Positions 1 through 7,777 of a DNA stretch of 24,996 nucleotides are shown piece by piece; position 1 is the stretch's first letter, and the number at the start of each line of letters is the position of its first letter. A program made the translations under genes and the position numbers. A model generated the notes under the pieces. That model was given only the letters and a program-made list of their open reading frames with translations, did not search any database and had not been told where the DNA came from. The DNA is from an uncultured Porphyromonadaceae bacterium. Lineage in GTDB: Bacteria > Bacteroidota > Bacteroidia > Bacteroidales > Muribaculaceae. The stretch covers positions 1 through 24,996 of the forward strand of contig URWH01000003.1 in assembly GCA_900551515.1 (NCBI GenBank). The letters run 5' to 3'.

Positions 1-1
1 G

Positions 2-607
2 TTCGGCGCCGTGGGTGATGAAAAGCGCGAGATCATCGCGGAGATAGCTGCGACGCTTGCTTTTTCGGCGATACAAAACAACGATAAAATCGGTATGATC
101 TTCTTCTCTGACAAGATCGAGAAATTCATACCGCCGAAGAAAGGTCGCAAACATATCCTGTTTCTTATCAGCCAGTTGCTCACGTTCCGGCCTACGAGCA
201 ACGGCACGGATATAGCGCAAGTGCTCCGTTTCTTTACCGATGCGCTCAAAAAACGCACCACCACATTCCTTATCTCCGACTTCATCGACGATCACGACTA
301 TTCAAAGGCTATCTCTGTCGCATCCGGAAAGCACGATGTGATCGGCATTCAGGTTTATGACAAACGCGATTCGCAGATGCCCGACGTAGGGCTGATCCGT
401 GTCGCCGACCTCGAAACGGGTAGTGAGCAATGGGTCAACACATCATCTTCGTCGGTGAGGAAATCCTACAACCGATGGTGGTATGAACGCCAGCAGAGGA
501 TAACGGAAATGATGCTTAAAAACCGAGTTGACTTCACGTCGATTGCCACGGATGAGGACTATGTTAAAGCATTAATGTCATTATTTAAAAACAGAGGCGT
601 AAGATGA
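2..607 (+). CDS. DUF58 domain protein, C-terminal part (5' end outside window)
   Basis: The reading frame is open from the first base (frame starting at position 2) to a TGA at 605-607, so only the C-terminal ~200 residues are visible. The residues around 'LAFSAIQNNDK' and 'IFFSDKIEKFIPP', followed by 'FLISDFIDD', match the von Willebrand-A-like half of DUF58 proteins. These sit between a MoxR AAA+ ATPase and VWA proteins in bat loci. The family is thought to work with MoxR in envelope protein maturation or stress tolerance, but its biochemical role is not settled. No membrane segment is visible in this part. The stop overlaps the start of the next gene (ATGA at 604-607), which implies translational coupling. 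An internal GTG at 11 could be mistaken for a start, but the frame continues upstream and family members are longer. A moxR gene is expected to the left. Confidence 0.85.
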   Translation, partial: FGAVGDEKREIIAEIAATLAFSAIQNNDKIGMIFFSDKIEKFIPPKKGRKHILFLISQLLTFRPTSNGTDIAQVLRFFTDALKKRTTTFLISDFIDDHDYSKAISVASGKHDVIGIQVYDKRDSQMPDVGLIRVADLETGSEQWVNTSSSSVRKSYNRWWYERQQRITEMMLKNRVDFTSIATDEDYVKALMSLFKNRGVR

Positions 608-1701
608 TGCGCATTAACAAGATATTTAATGCCGCTGTTATTGCGGCAGCATTCCTGTCCGCATTCCCGGCTGCGGCTCTGCCCACAGATTATCATGCCT
701 CGGCAACGCTTGACAGCACCACACTGGTTCAGGGCGGAAAAACAACGCTGAAAGTCGACTTTTCCGGCCCGATGCAGAGCAACGCCGCCATTGAAATCGG
801 TGAATCGGACAATCCCGAACTCGAAATCACCTCAGAGCCTGACAAACATAAGGTGAATGATCTGGGCAACGGACGCAAACAGCTTCAGCAGGAATACACC
901 GTGCAGGTGTTTGATTCAGGACTTTATGTGATGCCTAAGATCTATTGTATCTCGGGCACCGATACGATCATACCGCAGTCGCCGGCCTTAAAGGTTGAGC
1001 CTGTGGCACTGGATTCCGTGAACCTCATCATTGAGAATGGCGAAGTTACGGGAGTGACCGTACATGATTATACCGATATATCATCGATTGAGGACAACTT
1101 CTGGGACTTCCTCCCCGATGCCGTCCAGAAACATTGGTGGAAGGTGCTCATTGCCCTTGTCGTATTAGGCTTGCTGATTTTCAGCTATTTCAAATGGTTC
1201 CGCTACGGCAAGATGCCGCTCCGGCCTCAGAAGAAACAGATTCCGCCTTATGTGCTTGCCGTACGTCAGCTCGATGCGCTGCGCGAGAAAAAACTGTGGC
1301 AGAAAGGCGCCGACAAGGAATATTACACCCGGCTCACCGACATCCTGCGTATCTATCTCTTCGGCCGCTTCGGCATCAATGCCATGGAGATGACGTCGGA
1401 ACAGATCCGCGAAGCAATAGCACATTGTGATATGATCAGCGATGAAGCGGCGCTCGTCAACGACGTGCTGTCCGAGGCTGATTTCGTGAAATTTGCCAAG
1501 GCCCGTCCTTCGGCCGATGTCAATGAACGCACATTCAACGATGTACGCCAGTTTGTTGAGATAACCAAACCGGTCGAGCAGCCGGAAAATAACGAGAAGA
1601 GCGACGGAAAGGCCGACAATAACGCTCCGAAAAGCGCGCCGGCATCCGCCCCGTCAGATGAAACAGCGCCCGCTAAGGATTTAAATAAAGAAAAGGAATG
1701 A
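604..1701 (+). CDS. BatD-like membrane protein between DUF58 and batA
   Basis: A 365-residue protein with an N-terminal signal peptide (hydrophobic about residues 10-25, ending in AAALP). A periplasmic beta-rich region follows (about 30-175, including a PxLxV segment near 126-132), then one transmembrane helix at about 180-197. The cytoplasmic domain (200-320) has the helical pattern 'YYTRLTDILRIYLFGRFG', which resembles the C-terminal cytoplasmic part of BatD proteins. The last ~40 residues are a low-complexity tail rich in Ala, Pro, Lys and Asp. By domain order it is a half-size BatD-like protein. It occupies the slot between DUF58 and batA usual in Bacteroidales bat operons. Its exact role is unknown. 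A membrane partner for the VWA proteins is an inference from the operon. ATG codons at 604 and 607 are both possible starts. The stop overlaps the batA start (ATGA at 1698-1701). Confidence 0.8.
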   Translation: MMRINKIFNAAVIAAAFLSAFPAAALPTDYHASATLDSTTLVQGGKTTLKVDFSGPMQSNAAIEIGESDNPELEITSEPDKHKVNDLGNGRKQLQQEYTVQVFDSGLYVMPKIYCISGTDTIIPQSPALKVEPVALDSVNLIIENGEVTGVTVHDYTDISSIEDNFWDFLPDAVQKHWWKVLIALVVLGLLIFSYFKWFRYGKMPLRPQKKQIPPYVLAVRQLDALREKKLWQKGADKEYYTRLTDILRIYLFGRFGINAMEMTSEQIREAIAHCDMISDEAALVNDVLSEADFVKFAKARPSADVNERTFNDVRQFVEITKPVEQPENNEKSDGKADNNAPKSAPASAPSDETAPAKDLNKEKE

Positions 1702-2690
1702 ATCTACAATTTGCACATCCCGACTATCTGTGGTTTCTCCTGATTCTGGTTCCATGCATTGCGTGGTACATCTATTCGTCGCGCAACCGCTATGCGTCGA
1801 TGGGTATATCTTCGACAGCATCATTCAAGGGCCGTCCCCGGACATTCAAGCAATATCTGCTTCATTTTCTGTTCGCTCTCAGGATGATAGCGATTGCAGT
1901 GCTGATCATTATAATAGCCCGTCCTCAGGATTCGCAGCATACGGTGGAGACGAAGACGAGCGGAACGGATATCGTCATCTCACTTGACATATCGTCCAGT
2001 ATGCTCGCCGGCGATTTCGATCCTAACCGCCTCGAGGCGGCCAAGCGCGTGGCATCAGGCTTCATCTCAGGCAGAAAGAATGACAATATTGGCCTGGTGA
2101 TCTTTGCCGGCGAATCGTTTACGGCAGTGCCGATGACCACGGATCATGCCCAGCTGATCAACTATCTCAACGAGGTGGAAGTGGGCATTCTCGAGGACAA
2201 CACCGCCATAGGCGATGGTATCGCCACAGCAATTAACCGTCTGAAAGACAGTGAAGCAAAATCAAAAAGCATAATCCTGCTCACCGACGGCTCACACAAT
2301 GCCGGCCAGCTCCCGCCCATGGACGCTGCTGAGATAGCCCAGCGCAAAGGAATCAAAATCTACACCATAGGCGTGGGCAAAAACGGCAATGCTCCCTTCC
2401 CGGAGTATGATGCGTTTGGAGGCGTTCACTATATCAATCTGCCTGTGGTCATTGACGAAAAGACCCTTGAACAGATTGCACAGCTCACCGGCGGAAAATA
2501 TTTCCGCGCTGTAAATGAGCACGTCCTCGCCGATGTATTCAAAGAGATTGACCGTCTTGAAACAAGTGAGACGAGTGTGCAGAAAACAACTTTAGTTGAA
2601 GAAACGTATTTAATTTGGGCCATTCTCGCCATGTGTCTGCTGGCATTTGAGTTGCTCTTCCGCTCTCTTGTGCTGCGCCACATTCCGTAA
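1698..2690 (+). CDS. batA: BatA, VWA-domain inner-membrane protein
   Basis: A 330-residue protein. The N-terminus has the BatA/BatB-type start 'FAHPDYLW' and two hydrophobic helices (about 11-26 and 58-74). A von Willebrand factor A domain (about 90-285) follows, then a C-terminal membrane helix (about 304-322). The metal-ion-dependent adhesion site is complete: D97-x-S99-x-S101, T169 and D197 in 'LLTDGSHN'. The domain should therefore bind a divalent metal and mediate protein contacts on one face of the inner membrane. Bat proteins were named for aerotolerance in Bacteroides fragilis, but later work on other bacteria questions a direct role in oxidative stress. The gene starts within the stop of the preceding gene, with GGA just upstream. 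batB follows after 31 bases. Confidence 0.93.
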   Translation: MNLQFAHPDYLWFLLILVPCIAWYIYSSRNRYASMGISSTASFKGRPRTFKQYLLHFLFALRMIAIAVLIIIIARPQDSQHTVETKTSGTDIVISLDISSSMLAGDFDPNRLEAAKRVASGFISGRKNDNIGLVIFAGESFTAVPMTTDHAQLINYLNEVEVGILEDNTAIGDGIATAINRLKDSEAKSKSIILLTDGSHNAGQLPPMDAAEIAQRKGIKIYTIGVGKNGNAPFPEYDAFGGVHYINLPVVIDEKTLEQIAQLTGGKYFRAVNEHVLADVFKEIDRLETSETSVQKTTLVEETYLIWAILAMCLLAFELLFRSLVLRHIP

Positions 2691-2721
2691 ACCGCCTGAT
2701 GATTGAAAAGAACAGTCAACA

Positions 2722-3771
2722 ATGATAAATTTCGCAAATCCTGAATTCCTGTATGCATTGATTGCCATTCCGGTGATTGCCGCACTATATATATTGGCGC
2801 GGTTTTCGCGGCGAAAAAAGCTGCTGCGGTTCGGCCGGCACTACAATGTTGACACTCTTATGCCTGATGCATCGCGCTACTTGCCAAATATCAAGATAAT
2901 ATTACAGCTGACAGCGCTTACATTCATTATCATAGCGGCTTCGCGCCCTTATGTCCACACTGAAAAAAGCGCCGATCTCAAGCCTGAAGAGGTGGAGGTG
3001 AGTGGCATTGAACTGATGATATGCTGCGATGTCTCCAACTCGATGCTCGCTTCGTCTACGACGGATGTCAACGGCCTGTCGCGACTCGACCGAGCCAAAC
3101 TGATCCTCGACAAGGCTCTCGACAAGATGACCAATGACCGCGTCGGACTTATCGTGTTCGCCGGCGACGCTTATCTCCAGCTGCCTATCACTCCCGACAT
3201 CAGTTCGGCCAAGATGTATGTCAACACGCTTAGTCCTGAGATGGTTCCGTTCCAGGGTACAGCAATCGGAGCGGCAATCAACACGGCAGTCAATTCGTTT
3301 GACCCTGAAAGCGCATTCAATAAAGCCATCGTGGTGATAACGGATGGCGAAAACTTTGAAGACGATGCCGTCAAAGCGGCTCAGAAGGCTGCTGAAGTCA
3401 ACATTCAGGTTGACGTAATCGGCATGGGTACAGCGGAGAAAATGCCGATTCCGTTTCCCGGCGGCGGATTCATGGTGTACGACGGCGAAGAAGTGAAGAC
3501 CGGCCTTGATACTGAAGGCGCCGCTGCCATAGCCAAAGCCGGCAACGGCATATACATTTCGGGCAATGCCGCCAACGCCGTCAACGACCTTGACGTTCAG
3601 CTTGGAAAGATAAAAGCGACAAAATACAGCAAAAACGCCATTCCGTCGGACTCGTCGGATCTATTCCCGCTTTTTGCCGCGCTCGCGCTGCTGCTGCTTT
3701 TACTGGATGTCGCCATCCCCTATCGCAAACTCAAATGGCTGCGCAACATTAAGTTCTTTTCAAAGAAATAA
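2722..3771 (+). CDS. batB: BatB, VWA-domain inner-membrane protein
   Basis: A 349-residue paralogue of BatA with the same layout: N-terminal 'FANPEFLYAL', hydrophobic helices at about 9-26 and 57-74, a VWA domain at about 95-300 and a C-terminal membrane helix at about 314-332. The metal-binding motif is intact: D103-x-S105-x-S107, T180 and D208 in 'VITDGENFED'. BatA and BatB are thought to pair through their VWA domains in the membrane complex, which is family knowledge rather than something visible here. The loop 'PIPFPGGGFMVYDGEEV' (about 242-259) matches the 'NAPFPEYDAFGGVHYIN' loop of BatA, supporting tandem duplication. The ATG at 2722 is the natural start. The gap to batC is 21 bases. 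Confidence 0.92.
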   Translation: MINFANPEFLYALIAIPVIAALYILARFSRRKKLLRFGRHYNVDTLMPDASRYLPNIKIILQLTALTFIIIAASRPYVHTEKSADLKPEEVEVSGIELMICCDVSNSMLASSTTDVNGLSRLDRAKLILDKALDKMTNDRVGLIVFAGDAYLQLPITPDISSAKMYVNTLSPEMVPFQGTAIGAAINTAVNSFDPESAFNKAIVVITDGENFEDDAVKAAQKAAEVNIQVDVIGMGTAEKMPIPFPGGGFMVYDGEEVKTGLDTEGAAAIAKAGNGIYISGNAANAVNDLDVQLGKIKATKYSKNAIPSDSSDLFPLFAALALLLLLLDVAIPYRKLKWLRNIKFFSKK

Positions 3772-3792
3772 TCCTTTATTTGCTCTCTCATT

Positions 3793-4620
3793 ATGAAACC
3801 GATTATATATCTGTTGTTATCCATCCTGTTTGTTTCGCCGGTGAGCATGCACGCTTTGAGCAATGCCGACCTGACGGCAAAACATGTGAGGATAAACATC
3901 AAAAAAGGCAATGAAGCCTACCGCAAAGGCGACTTCAAGGCAGCTGAAGAGTTCTATCTCAACGCCCTGCAGGAGGATCCGCAGTCGGATGTGGCAGGCT
4001 ATAACTATGCGCTGGCATTGGTGCGCCTTGGTGCAGGAACCCGCGACAAGGGTGATGATAAAAATCTTCCGACCGATTCGCTCGCTGCAAAATATTTCAC
4101 ACAGGTCGTCGCCTCGTCAAAGAATCCGCAACTGGTGAACAATTCGTATATCAATCTCGGCAATCTGGCTTTCCACAATAAGGATTATCAGGAAAGCGTC
4201 GACATGTACAAACAGGCTCTCCGCCGCGATCCGTCGAACATGAAAGCCCGTCAGAATCTGCGCGTCGCCCAGTTCTATCTTCAAAAAGACAAGCAGAATC
4301 AACAACAGAATCAACAGCAACAGCAGCAGGATCAGCAGAAAGACCAGCAGAAAGATCAACAGAAGGATCAACAAAAGGATCAGCAAAAGGATCAGAAGGA
4401 TCAGAAAGACCAGCAACAGAATCAGCAGAATCAGCAACAACAACAGAAAGATAGTGGAAGCACCGGTGGGAAACCGGCCAACGCCCAGCCTCAGATGAGC
4501 GACGAAATGGCTGATAAGATCCTTAATTCGGCTGCCAAAGAGGAAGAACGGACTCGCAAGAAGGTCGAACGTAAGAAAGATGACCGGACGACGCGCCGCA
4601 TCACTCTCCATCCCTGGTAA
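3793..4620 (+). CDS. batC: BatC, periplasmic TPR protein with Gln/Lys/Asp-rich segment
   Basis: A 275-residue protein with a signal peptide (about 1-21). Tetratricopeptide-like repeats lie at about 34-70 and 116-150 ('SYINLGNLAFHNKDY' is a typical TPR helix A). An extreme low-complexity stretch (about 167-219) is built almost only of Gln, Lys, Asp and Asn, and includes five consecutive DQQK units. The tail is basic (residues 240-275, many KK/RR). TPR domains bind proteins, so BatC probably scaffolds the Bat complex in the periplasm. The hydrophilic segment is likely a disordered linker, as in other BatC proteins. The opposite strand across the repeat reads as a Leu/Ile-rich frame, which is an artefact of the repeat. 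Order and spacing within the operon are typical. Confidence 0.88.
   Translation: MKPIIYLLLSILFVSPVSMHALSNADLTAKHVRINIKKGNEAYRKGDFKAAEEFYLNALQEDPQSDVAGYNYALALVRLGAGTRDKGDDKNLPTDSLAAKYFTQVVASSKNPQLVNNSYINLGNLAFHNKDYQESVDMYKQALRRDPSNMKARQNLRVAQFYLQKDKQNQQQNQQQQQQDQQKDQQKDQQKDQQKDQQKDQKDQKDQQQNQQNQQQQQKDSGSTGGKPANAQPQMSDEMADKILNSAAKEEERTRKKVERKKDDRTTRRITLHPW
4291..4450 (+). repeat. Low-complexity CAG/CAA/AAG/GAT tract inside batC
   Basis: About 160 bases made almost only of Gln, Lys, Asp and Asn codons. The clearest part is five 12-base units encoding DQQK at 4330-4389, followed by two DQK units at 4390-4407. The units are not identical: Gln alternates CAG/CAA, Asp GAT/GAC and Lys AAA/AAG. All of the differences within the five DQQK units are synonymous. 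Confidence 0.9.
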
Positions 4621-4651
4621 CAGGCATAACTAACAATCAATCACTGAAAAA

Positions 4652-6478
4652 ATGATAAGACGAATTTCAACGACTCTGCTTGCGGTAATTGTCTGCGGTT
4701 TCGCAGCACTTGCTCAGGTGTCATTTTCAGTAAATGCTCCCGGCCGAGTGTCGGTTGGCGATAAATTCCATGTCACCTACGTGTTGAAGAATGCCCGAGC
4801 ATCAAAAACAGCACTCAAGGCGCCGCAGATCAACGGCTGTACGCTTATCTACGGGCCTACGACAATGGAGAGCCAGAGCTACCAGAATATCAACGGAAAA
4901 TCCTCATCATCATTCGCCACTGAATTCACCTATTCCTATAGAGCAGATAAAGAAGGAACCTACACCATATCGGCAGCCTCTATTACGGCCGAGGGCAAAC
5001 GTTACACGACCAAACCAACGAGTATCACTATCGTCGCAGCGTCGAACAAACAGGCGCCCCCTTCGTCACGACAGACGACAATTGACGATATCGAGACGCA
5101 GACTTCCGACCGCCCTGTAGGGGCTAATGATGTGTTTATCCGCATCGCCACAAGCCGTTCGTCGACCTACGAACAGGAAGCGATAGAGTGTACGATCAAG
5201 CTCTACACCAAATATTCCATCGATCAGTTCATGACCATCACGCAGCCTACTTTCAGCGGGTTCCTCGTTGATGATCTGCCTATCCAGACTCCGATGAACT
5301 CGCGCGAGGTTTACAACGGTCAGGAATATATGACTGCGGTGATAAAAAAATGCATCCTGTTTCCGCAGAAAGCCGGCAAGCTGACGATCGTATCTGGATC
5401 TTATGATCTTGATGTAGTGCAGTATGACATGATCAATGCCGGTTTCTACAGCATACCGGAGGCCAGGAGCCGTAAAATCAGGGTTAATTCCAACAGCGCT
5501 TCCGTCAATGTGTTACCGCTTCCCACGCCGAAGCCTGCCGGGTTTACGGGCGCCGTGGGTCAGTTTACCGTCGATATGAAAATGTCGACCAACTCGTTCC
5601 GCACCAATGAGCCGGCCACTCTGACTTATCTTGTCAACGGTTCGGGCAACATAAAATATCTTGCTGATCCCGAAATCGACTTCCCGTCGGAGTTTGAGCT
5701 TTACACACCGCAGCACAATGTGGATGCAAAGGTGGCAGGAGATAATGTGAGGGGATATTCCCGCACTGAGCTTACGTTTGTCCCCAAGGATGTGGGCACT
5801 TACAAGGTGAGGGTTCCCGATTTCGTTTACTTCAACCCGCAGAGCAAAGAATATGTGACAATTCCGGGCAAGGAATTTGACGTGAAAGTGCTGAAGGGCG
5901 TTTCATCCGGAGGAGGAGAGAAACAGGACGTTTCGGCTAAAAACACTGATATCCTGTTTATCAAGACAGGCGATCTTGGATTGACAAAAGGCCACACCTT
6001 TATTATAAGCGAAAGCTGGTACTGGATGGCATATCTGATTTTGCTGGCCGCATTTATTGTTGTGCTGATAATGGCCGCTAGGACCGGACGCCGTGCAGCC
6101 GATGTCACCGGCATGCGCATGTCGAAGGCCAACAAGGTAGCACGCCGCCGCCTGCAGCTTGCGCATAAATTCATGACGGCGCATGATCCCGAAAAGTTCT
6201 ACGAAGAGACGCTTCGTGCTCTATGGGGTTATATGAGCGACAAGCTTGCCATTCCGGTTGCCGATCTATCGCGTGACACCATTGCCCGTCAGCTTTCAGA
6301 GCGCGGCGTATCCGACGAGATGTGCAATTCGATCATTGCTCTGCTTGACAAATGCGAGATGGCTCGTTACACACCCTCCGGCTCTGATTCGCAGATTAAG
6401 GCTGTCTACGACGAAGCCACAACGGCGATCAACAATCTCGAGAAATCACGACTCCAGAAAACTGCTCAAAGAAGATAA
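4652..6478 (+). CDS. batD: BatD, oxygen-tolerance family membrane protein
   Basis: A 608-residue protein with a cleavable signal peptide (about 1-21, ending AALA before QVS). Its large periplasmic region holds repeated beta-sandwich modules (about 22-130, 155-290 and 300-415). The family signature 'FSVNAPGRVSVGDKFHVTYVL' region begins at residue 25. One transmembrane helix lies at about 457-476. The C-terminal cytoplasmic helical domain (about 485-605) includes 'FYEETLRALWGYMSDKL', similar to the cytoplasmic end of the shorter BatD-like protein at the start of the operon. Cys15 in the signal peptide is preceded by Val, so this is not a lipoprotein. Function is inferred from the operon: the structural membrane subunit of the Bat complex. 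It follows batC by 31 bases and precedes batE by 9. Confidence 0.93.
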   Translation: MIRRISTTLLAVIVCGFAALAQVSFSVNAPGRVSVGDKFHVTYVLKNARASKTALKAPQINGCTLIYGPTTMESQSYQNINGKSSSSFATEFTYSYRADKEGTYTISAASITAEGKRYTTKPTSITIVAASNKQAPPSSRQTTIDDIETQTSDRPVGANDVFIRIATSRSSTYEQEAIECTIKLYTKYSIDQFMTITQPTFSGFLVDDLPIQTPMNSREVYNGQEYMTAVIKKCILFPQKAGKLTIVSGSYDLDVVQYDMINAGFYSIPEARSRKIRVNSNSASVNVLPLPTPKPAGFTGAVGQFTVDMKMSTNSFRTNEPATLTYLVNGSGNIKYLADPEIDFPSEFELYTPQHNVDAKVAGDNVRGYSRTELTFVPKDVGTYKVRVPDFVYFNPQSKEYVTIPGKEFDVKVLKGVSSGGGEKQDVSAKNTDILFIKTGDLGLTKGHTFIISESWYWMAYLILLAAFIVVLIMAARTGRRAADVTGMRMSKANKVARRRLQLAHKFMTAHDPEKFYEETLRALWGYMSDKLAIPVADLSRDTIARQLSERGVSDEMCNSIIALLDKCEMARYTPSGSDSQIKAVYDEATTAINNLEKSRLQKTAQRR

Positions 6479-6487
6479 ATCACATCA

Positions 6488-7273
6488 ATGAAACGCTATC
6501 TACTTTTAATAATCACTATAGCGGCAGCGACATTCAGCCTTGCCGCATCGGCGCTTACCGACAGAGCTGAAAAAGCCTACAAGGCAGAGCGGTATGCCGA
6601 AGCGTGCAGCCTTTACATGCAGGCGGCAAATAAAGAAGGTAAATCGTCGGATCTTTATTACAACATCGGCAACGCGCGGTATCGGTCGGGCGATGTCGCT
6701 CAGGCAATCCTTGCCTACGAGCGGGCATTGCGCATCGATCCGTCGAATGAAGATGCCAAGGCCAATCTTGAATTTGTCAACGCCCGCATCGTCGACAAAA
6801 AAGGTGAGACCGGTTCGTTTCTCTACAACACGTTTAATTCCGTAGTCAATTTTGCAAGCAGCAACATGTGGGCCTGGACGGCTTTCTTCTTCTTCGTGCT
6901 CACGATAGGGGCAGCCCTCCTCTATGTATTCGCATCGGCCATCATCTTGCGTAAGATAGGATTCTTTGGCGGTATATGCACACTGCTTCTCGCTATTGTT
7001 GCCATTGTGTTTTCATTCCGAGCGAAATCCAATGCCACCGACAACGGCTATGCTATCGTCACGGCTGAGGCCGCCGTTTTAAGCACGGTTCCGCGCACCC
7101 CGTCATCCCACGAGGAAGAAGCCATGCTGCTCCACGAAGGGACTAAAGTCAGGATCCTGCGTTCGATGTCGCAATCGGCTGATTCGACCTCCCAAATATG
7201 GCATGAAGTGGCCGTCGACAACAAGCACCGGGCATGGATAAACGACAGCGATATAGAAAAAATAGTGCCTTAA
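6488..7273 (+). CDS. batE: BatE, TPR and SH3-domain membrane protein
   Basis: A 261-residue protein with a signal peptide (about 1-22). TPR repeats lie at about 24-92; 'DLYYNIGNARYRSGDVAQAI' is a textbook TPR segment. Two transmembrane helices follow (about 129-151 and 158-177), then a C-terminal bacterial SH3-like domain (about 185-258, ending 'HRAWINDSDIEKIVP'). This order (TPR, membrane, SH3) is typical of BatE. The SH3 end may contact peptidoglycan or peptide ligands, an inference from the fold. It is the last gene of the bat operon. The next 106 bases are AT-rich and contain the promoter of the following gene. I see no strong GC hairpin with a T-tract directly after the stop. Confidence 0.88.
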   Translation: MKRYLLLIITIAAATFSLAASALTDRAEKAYKAERYAEACSLYMQAANKEGKSSDLYYNIGNARYRSGDVAQAILAYERALRIDPSNEDAKANLEFVNARIVDKKGETGSFLYNTFNSVVNFASSNMWAWTAFFFFVLTIGAALLYVFASAIILRKIGFFGGICTLLLAIVAIVFSFRAKSNATDNGYAIVTAEAAVLSTVPRTPSSHEEEAMLLHEGTKVRILRSMSQSADSTSQIWHEVAVDNKHRAWINDSDIEKIVP

Positions 7274-7294
7274 AATTAATTTTTGCTTACAAAA

Positions 7295-7326
7295 TTTGGA
7301 TATGTGAAAATATAGGCCTATTTTTA
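7295..7326 (+). promoter_or_regulatory. Predicted Bacteroidetes promoter for the small HTH gene
   Basis: TTTG at 7295-7298 is followed after 20 bases by TATTTTTA at 7319-7326. This matches the Bacteroides consensus TTTG / TAnnTTTG at all but the last base. Transcription would start near 7331-7334, leaving a leader of about 46-50 AT-rich bases before the ATG at 7380. The sequence match is direct; activity is inferred. Confidence 0.5.
7308..7325. repeat. Imperfect palindrome in the HTH gene promoter (possible operator)
   Basis: AAATATAGGCCTATTTTT has two-fold symmetry except for one T/T pair at 7311/7322. The central ten bases (7312-7321) are a perfect palindrome. It lies in the promoter spacer and overlaps the -7 box, where a dimeric repressor would act. 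As an RNA hairpin it would have only a short stem around a GGCC loop, so a terminator role is less likely. Confidence 0.4.
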
Positions 7327-7379
7327 TAGCACAATGAAACTGACTCTAATATCATTTATTAATTATAAATAATAAAATT

Positions 7380-7637
7380 ATGGCTAAAACTATCACCTTC
7401 AACGAGCTTCGTCGCATTAAAGACAGCCTTCCCGATGGCGCTACTCACCAGATTGCCGATAAATTAAATATAACCGTACAGACCGTCCGCAATTATTTCG
7501 GCGGCAGCAACTATGAATTTGGTAAAAATGTAGGCGTTCACATCGAACCGGGTCCCGACGGCGGTATCGTAGTGCTCGACGACACCACAATCTACGATAT
7601 GGCTCTTGAAATCATCAAGGGTCAGGAAAAAGACTAA
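7380..7637 (+). CDS. Small helix-turn-helix DNA-binding protein
   Basis: An 85-residue protein, not known to me by a gene name. Residues 21-41 ('THQIADKLNITVQTVRNYFGG') form a clear helix-turn-helix: a first helix, a turn around N30-I31 and a recognition helix VQTVRNYF. The second half (50-70) has 'VGVHIEPGPDGGIVVLDD', a short beta-rich segment that I recall from small Bacteroidales proteins annotated simply as DNA-binding. There is no ligand or oligomerisation domain. It is transcribed alone from its own predicted promoter, which carries a palindrome. Autoregulation is therefore plausible but only inferred. The ATG sits in a very AT-rich leader without a Shine-Dalgarno sequence, normal for Bacteroidetes. 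A pyrimidine tract follows the stop. Confidence 0.85.
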   Translation: MAKTITFNELRRIKDSLPDGATHQIADKLNITVQTVRNYFGGSNYEFGKNVGVHIEPGPDGGIVVLDDTTIYDMALEIIKGQEKD

Positions 7638-7647
7638 TCAGCACTCA

Positions 7648-7678
7648 TTCTCCTCTCTCCCCTCCTCTCCCTTTTCCT
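7648..7678 (+). promoter_or_regulatory. 31-base pure pyrimidine tract, possible Rho-loading site
   Basis: Starting 10 bases after the HTH gene stop there are 31 consecutive C or T bases (17 C, 14 T), with TCCTCTC occurring twice (7651-7657 and 7663-7669). The RNA would be unstructured, free of G and rich in YC dinucleotides, the signature of a Rho utilisation site. No intrinsic terminator is seen. The rest of the gap to 7777 holds only a weak 5-bp hairpin (TCACT/AGTGA, 7681-7695) and no convincing promoter. Confidence 0.35.
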
Positions 7679-7777
7679 GCTCACTAAAGCAGTGATCCTA
7701 TTTAACAAGCACCAGCTATAGTTGAAACCCGAGGCAAAAGCCCGTCTTTAATCACAGGCACAAAAAGATAAACAAAA

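Noticed and set aside
4291..4450. Repeat tract considered as a CRISPR-like or satellite array
   Set aside because: Units are 12 bases, in frame, without spacers, and encode a known type of BatC low-complexity region.
4117..4611. 164-codon minus-strand frame very rich in Leu and Ile, resembling a membrane protein
   Set aside because: It is the complement of the Gln/Lys/Asp codon repeat of batC; CAG/CAA and GAT read as Leu and Ile on the other strand.
7271..7325. Intrinsic terminator after batE
   Set aside because: The only dyad (7308-7325) would form a short stem with a GGCC loop; it fits better as a DNA operator in the next promoter, though a dual role cannot be excluded.
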